Source: Methylorubrum extorquens
Lineage (GTDB): Bacteria; Pseudomonadota; Alphaproteobacteria; Rhizobiales; Beijerinckiaceae
Length of the DNA: 8,910 nt
Assembly: GCA_019695455.1 (NCBI GenBank)
Contig: JAEUAC010000310.1
Span: 1-8,910 of the forward strand
Direction: 5' to 3'
Position numbers and translations under genes: made by a program. Positions 5,810 to 8,910 of the stretch are shown here, piece after piece (position 1 is the stretch's first letter; every line of letters begins with the position of its first letter). The notes under the pieces were generated by a model. The model was given only the letters and a program-made list of their open reading frames with translations, was not told the DNA's origin and did no database searches.

Positions 5810-6936
5810 CGCGGCCGGTCGGGTACTACGTCCACCACCAGGGGGCCGGGCACCTGCATCGCGCGCTGCGCGTCGCGCGCCGGCTCGATCGGCCCGTCAC
5901 GCTTCTCGGCACGGGACTCGCCGGAACGGACGCGACGATCCTCGATCTGCCCGACGATCGCCTGTCGGCCGCGTTCGCCGGCGAGGACGGCGAACCGGAG
6001 CGCCCGGCTTCGTTCCACTACGCGCCGCTCGGGCATGACGGCGTGCGCGGCCGCATGGCGCGCCTCGCGGGCTGGATGGCCGAGGCCGATCCGGCCCTCG
6101 TGGTCGTGGACGTCTCGGTCGAGGTCGCGCTGCTGGCGCGGCTCCTGTCTGTGCCGACCGTCGTGGTTCGCCTCGCCGGCGAGCGGGTCGACGTCCCGCA
6201 TCTCGAGGCGTTCCGGGCCGCGACGCGGCTCGTCGCGCCGTTCCCGGCCGCGCTCGAGGCCGCGTCCACGCCCGACTGGGTGCGGCGCAAGACCCTCTAT
6301 GCGGGCCTCCTGGCCGAGCGGCCGGCGGCCCTGGGCGAGGGCGACGGCCGGGTCGTCGTGCTGCTCGGGCGCGGGGGCGGCGGGCCGTCCGGAGCCGACC
6401 TCGTCGCGGCGGCGCGCGCCGTGCCGGACCGCGCCTGGCACGTGATCGGCCTCGGCGGCGCGGAGATGGCCGAGGCCGCGCCGAACCTGCACCTGCATGG
6501 CTGGGTGGACGACGTGCCGGACCGTCTCGCCTCCGCCTCCGTCGTCGTCGGCAGCGGGGGCGACGGCGTCGTGGCGGCCGTCGCGGCGGCGGGCAAGCGC
6601 TTCGTCTGCCTGCCGCAGGATCGGCCCTTCCGCGAGCAGGCCGCGAAGGCGGAGGGTCTGGCCCGGATCGGCGCCGCGATCGTCCGCGACGTCTGGCCGG
6701 CGGCGGCCGCCTGGCCCGCGCTCCTCGCCGAGGCGGAACGCCTGGATCCCGCCCGGCTCGCCGCGTTGGTGCCGGAGGACGCGTTCGGGGCGCTCGCGGG
6801 CGCCATCGGGGCCGTGGCGGACGGGTCGGATCTCCGGCTCAGAACACCCGGTCCGGCGGGAGACGGGCCGCGTCGATCTCCGCCCGCTCCGGGTGCCGCA
6901 GGATCGCGAGGTCCCGCGACCGATCCGGCGCGATGA
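5806..6936 (+). CDS. MurG/GT-B-like glycosyltransferase with antisense-overlapping tail
   Basis: A 376-residue protein starting at GTG 5806, whose GTGA overlaps the stop of the GT2 gene. YYVHHQGAGHLHRALRVARR (7-26) resembles the H/G-x-G-x-G-H acceptor loop of MurG and related GT-B enzymes. The second domain begins VVVLLGRGGGG (183-193) and includes HVIGLGG (212-218), LHGWVDDVPDRLASASVVVG (from 230), a GSGGDG loop (249-254) and a CLPQDRPFREQAAKAEGL stretch (268-285) in the donor-site region, as in UDP-sugar transferases. Overall this is a GT28/GT1-like enzyme, donor and acceptor unknown. From about residue 345 the sequence turns into a Pro/Gly/Arg/Ala-rich tail that lies antisense to the end of the convergent GT2 gene. 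The tail looks non-native, so the stop may have been lost. Confidence 0.82.
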   Translation: MTRPVGYYVHHQGAGHLHRALRVARRLDRPVTLLGTGLAGTDATILDLPDDRLSAAFAGEDGEPERPASFHYAPLGHDGVRGRMARLAGWMAEADPALVVVDVSVEVALLARLLSVPTVVVRLAGERVDVPHLEAFRAATRLVAPFPAALEAASTPDWVRRKTLYAGLLAERPAALGEGDGRVVVLLGRGGGGPSGADLVAAARAVPDRAWHVIGLGGAEMAEAAPNLHLHGWVDDVPDRLASASVVVGSGGDGVVAAVAAAGKRFVCLPQDRPFREQAAKAEGLARIGAAIVRDVWPAAAAWPALLAEAERLDPARLAALVPEDAFGALAGAIGAVADGSDLRLRTPGPAGDGPRRSPPAPGAAGSRGPATDPAR

Positions 6937-7690
6937 GCCCCATCCGGGCGAACGCGTCCAGCCAGCCGTCCATGGGCCAGAGGCCGTGGCGGTCGCGGAA
7001 CAGGCGGGCATTGCGCACGATGTCGGCGAAATGCTGCAGCGGCGGATCGAAGACGGCGTGGTGCTGGTGGAAGGCCTGCAGGCCGCCGGCGAAGAGCAGC
7101 GGCAACCCGGTCGCGGCGGCCCGGAAGGCGAAATCCGTGTCCTCGGCGCCGTAGCCCGAGAAGGCCTCGTCGAAGCCTCCGACCCGGTCGAAGCTCGCGG
7201 CCCGGATGCCGAAGGCGAGGGACCAGAAGAGGCCCGGCTGCTCCGCCGCCGCGACGCCGCGATCCGGGAAGCGGCGGGCGGGATGAAGGCGTCCCGTCCG
7301 GGCCAGCGCGTCCTCCGTCCAGCCATCCGCGACGGCGCCCGCCGGGAGGTAGCGGACGGCGCAGCAGACGAGCGCATCGTGCTCCGCCAGCACGGACGCG
7401 AAGCCGGGGACGAGCGTCGCGGACGGGATGCAGTCGACGTCCAGGAAGACGAGGGTGTCGCCGGTCGCGGCCCGGCGTCCGGCGTTGCGGGCGGCCGCGA
7501 GCGGCAGGCCGTCGCCCGGCACCGCGACCCGCCGGACCGGGCAGGGCAGGGGAGGCAGCACGGCCTCGCCCGGGCCCATCTGGACGACCACCAGCTCCCG
7601 GGGCGGGGCACCACGGCCGATCCCCTCCGCGAGCCGCCGGAGATGCGCGTCGCGCCCCTTGTTCAGCGTGACGACGCTGACGTCGCTCAT
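6839..7690 (-). CDS. Glycosyltransferase family 2 enzyme with galactosyltransferase-like C-terminal motif (second copy)
   Basis: A 283-residue GT-A enzyme. The N-terminus MSDVSVVTLNKGRDAHLRRL is a GT2-type nucleotide-binding start. LPLAAARNAGRRAATGDTLV (62-81) leads to the DxD motif FLDVDC (D84 and D86). The downstream block GGFDEAFSGYGAEDTDF (171-187) is the hallmark of the Glyco_transf_7C / GT2 galactosyltransferase-like C-terminal domain, with E183 and D184 as likely catalytic-site acidic residues, followed by FHQHH (207-211). The end AARLPPDRVF looks like a genuine conserved terminus. It overlaps the upstream methyltransferase gene by 4 bases (ATGA) and its 3' end overlaps the convergent MurG-like gene by 98 bases. 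It is soluble; donor and acceptor are unknown. Confidence 0.92.
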   Translation of the reverse strand: MSDVSVVTLNKGRDAHLRRLAEGIGRGAPPRELVVVQMGPGEAVLPPLPCPVRRVAVPGDGLPLAAARNAGRRAATGDTLVFLDVDCIPSATLVPGFASVLAEHDALVCCAVRYLPAGAVADGWTEDALARTGRLHPARRFPDRGVAAAEQPGLFWSLAFGIRAASFDRVGGFDEAFSGYGAEDTDFAFRAAATGLPLLFAGGLQAFHQHHAVFDPPLQHFADIVRNARLFRDRHGLWPMDGWLDAFARMGLIAPDRSRDLAILRHPERAEIDAARLPPDRVF

Positions 7691-8280
7691 GCCGGGCCGG
7701 ACCGCCGCAGCACGTCGAGGCGGTATTCGGCCGTGCGCGCCTGGTGCATCACGGTCGCGTCGGCCGCGAGAGCCGCCATGAACCCCTCCGCCGCCTCGTC
7801 GCCCGAGAGCGGGTAGTCCGTCTCGCCCAGCCAGTGGACCAGGACGGCCTCGCCGCCGGGCGCGAGGCTCGACGCCACGCGCGCCGCGAGCGCCGTCATG
7901 TCGGTGCGGTCGAGGTAGTAGATGACCTCCGACAGGACCACGAGATCGAACGTGCCCGCCGGCCAGTCCCGCGGCGCCACCGCCTGCTCGAACCGCACCT
8001 GCGGCAGGTCGCGGCACCGCTCCCGCGCCAGCGCCAGCGCGGAGGCGGCGACGTCGACGGCCAGCAGCGCGTCGCAGCGCCGCGCGAGCTGCCGCGTGAA
8101 CACGCCGATGGAGCAGCCGAGTTCGAGGGCGCTCGCGTACCGCTCGCGCGGCAGGCTCGCCAGCGTCGCCTCGTACTTGGCCCGCTCGTAGGGACTCGTC
8201 TCGAAGCCCCAGGGATCGGTCTCGCCCGTGTAGAGCCCGTCGAAATAGGCGGGCGAGAGCGACGATGCGTGACGGTTCAC
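7687..8280 (-). CDS. NodS-like class I SAM-dependent methyltransferase
   Basis: A 197-residue methyltransferase starting at GTG 8280 (VNRHASSLSPAYFDGLY). The segment DPWGFETSPYERAKYEATL (22-40) is characteristic of NodS-like methyltransferases. Motif I is ALELGCSIGVF (51-61), the strand-2 acid is in LLAVDVAAS (D76), motif IV is FDLVVLSEVIYYL (111-123) and the post-motif is LAPGGEAVL (139-147). NodS itself N-methylates the deacetylated glucosamine of Nod factors, so an amino-sugar acceptor is attractive here because the preceding gene is a PIG-L deacetylase. That pairing is inference. GTGA overlaps the deacetylase stop and ATGA overlaps the next gene, so the three minus-strand genes are coupled. 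Confidence 0.92.
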   Translation of the reverse strand: MNRHASSLSPAYFDGLYTGETDPWGFETSPYERAKYEATLASLPRERYASALELGCSIGVFTRQLARRCDALLAVDVAASALALARERCRDLPQVRFEQAVAPRDWPAGTFDLVVLSEVIYYLDRTDMTALAARVASSLAPGGEAVLVHWLGETDYPLSGDEAAEGFMAALAADATVMHQARTAEYRLDVLRRSGPA

Positions 8281-8910
8281 CCTGTCTCCTCCACGAAGCG
8301 CTCGAAGGGTCCGCAGAGGCGGTCGATCATCGCCGGATCCAGGCGGAACCCGCCGGGCGCGTCGTCGATGAGATCCGTCGTCTGCGACCGATGGGCCGCG
8401 ACGGCCGCGCGCTTGGCGCCCTCGTGCCGGCCGACGTCCAGCCGGACCATGCGCCGGGGCGGCGTCACGGCGGCGTCCGCCGGCAGTGTCCGGCCCCAGA
8501 CCGGGTAGGCCAGGATCCGCACGGTCGGGAGCCGGGGCCGGGCGAGGTCCACGATCGCGGCGGCGGCCGCGTGGTCGCAATGCGGATCGTGCCGCCAGGT
8601 GACGAGCACCGCGCCCGCCCCGCAGGCGCTCGCGGCCTCGGCGATCGCCTGAGCCGCGGCCTCGGCCTCGACGCCCGCCGCCGGGACGCCCGCATCGGGC
8701 AGGCGCAGGAAGGTCACGTGCCCGGGCGGGACGCCGAGCCGGCCGGCCGCGTCCCGCGTCTCGGCCTCCCGGAGCGCCCGCAACGCGTCCGGCGGCACCC
8801 GGCGCGAGCCGGCATGCGATCCGCAGCCGTCGCTGACGACCACGATCCGCACGTCCGCGCCGCGCCGCCGCGCCTCCGCGATCGTGCCGCCGCAGCCGAG
8901 GCTCTCGTCG
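8277..8910 (-). CDS. PIG-L/LmbE-type deacetylase, 5' end cut by window
   Basis: At least 210 residues of a zinc-dependent deacetylase of the PIG-L/LmbE family, which removes N-acetyl groups from GlcNAc-containing molecules (GlcNAc-PI, mycothiol and bacillithiol precursors, some antibiotics). Reading from the window edge, DESLGCGGTIAEARRRGADV is the end of the family's HPDDE-x-x-GCGG motif; the HPD part lies outside. The preceding codon ends in C, compatible with Asp. Also visible are a VVSDG segment after strand 2, RLPDAGVP, and the zinc-site block TWRHDPHCDHAAA with its histidines. Near the end is the family-typical KRAAVAAHRSQTTD. The gene therefore extends beyond 8910, and any start near 8852 would remove the catalytic motif. 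It heads the minus-strand set with the methyltransferase and GT2 genes. Confidence 0.92.
   Translation of the reverse strand, partial: DESLGCGGTIAEARRRGADVRIVVVSDGCGSHAGSRRVPPDALRALREAETRDAAGRLGVPPGHVTFLRLPDAGVPAAGVEAEAAAQAIAEAASACGAGAVLVTWRHDPHCDHAAAAAIVDLARPRLPTVRILAYPVWGRTLPADAAVTPPRRMVRLDVGRHEGAKRAAVAAHRSQTTDLIDDAPGGFRLDPAMIDRLCGPFERFVEETG

Noticed and set aside
5527..7614. A 695-codon open frame on the minus strand
   Set aside because: It runs antisense through the MurG-like gene and out of frame through the second GT2 gene. The translation is low-complexity Arg/Pro/Ser/Ala sequence and competes with two genes that have clear motifs.
8277..8852. A complete deacetylase starting at the GTG at 8852
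   Set aside because: The frame continues to the window edge and contains DESLGCGG, the second half of the family's zinc-binding motif, so the gene must start outside the window.
3655..8910. Mycothiol, bacillithiol or true Nod-factor gene cluster
   Set aside because: Only the GT4 plus PIG-L or the deacetylase plus NodS-like parallels fit. No MshC/BshC-type enzyme, chitin-synthase-like NodC, NodA acyltransferase or nod box was seen in the window.

Overview
The window is GC-rich, densely packed DNA that looks like an alphaproteobacterial chromosome. A member of the Methylobacteriaceae (Methylobacterium or a relative) is the best guess. The guess rests on the DUF6894-type small protein, the alphaproteobacterial-style initiator tRNA, the GWP-type Nudix protein, the codon usage and a possible GGAAC (EcfG-like) promoter. 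No tree or database search was possible, so the genus is inference. No CRISPR array, insertion sequence, integrase or phage gene is visible.

Left part (1-2108): the 3' part of an initiator tRNA-Met gene with a strong terminator-like hairpin, then a minus-strand spermidine synthase-like methyltransferase-fold protein. A 190-base divergent intergenic region follows, holding a GC hairpin over the Shine-Dalgarno site of that gene and a possible stress promoter. On the plus strand come a 32-residue hydrophobic/basic small protein, a Nudix hydrolase with a variant Nudix box, and a DUF6894-like protein.

Middle (2128-3569, minus strand): a two-gene redox operon with a 4-base ATGA overlap. It encodes a four-helix cytochrome b561-type membrane protein and a sulfite-oxidase-fold molybdopterin enzyme. 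The enzyme carries a twin-arginine signal that ends in a lipobox, so it is predicted to be a periplasmic, membrane-anchored molybdoenzyme exchanging electrons with the cytochrome.

Right part (3655-8910): a glycan-building locus made of two convergent, translationally coupled gene sets. The plus set is a GT4 glycosyltransferase (TTG start), a GT2 glycosyltransferase and a MurG/GT-B-like glycosyltransferase, overlapping by 8 and 4 bases. The minus set is a PIG-L/LmbE-type deacetylase (cut by the window edge), a NodS-like SAM methyltransferase and a second GT2 enzyme with a C-terminal galactosyltransferase-like motif, overlapping by 4 and 4 bases. The two sets meet tail to tail with about 98 bases of antisense coding overlap. 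Together the six genes suggest synthesis of a small or surface glycoconjugate in which a sugar is N-deacetylated and methylated and further sugars are added. The product cannot be named from the sequence, and this locus is the best candidate for an undescribed system here.
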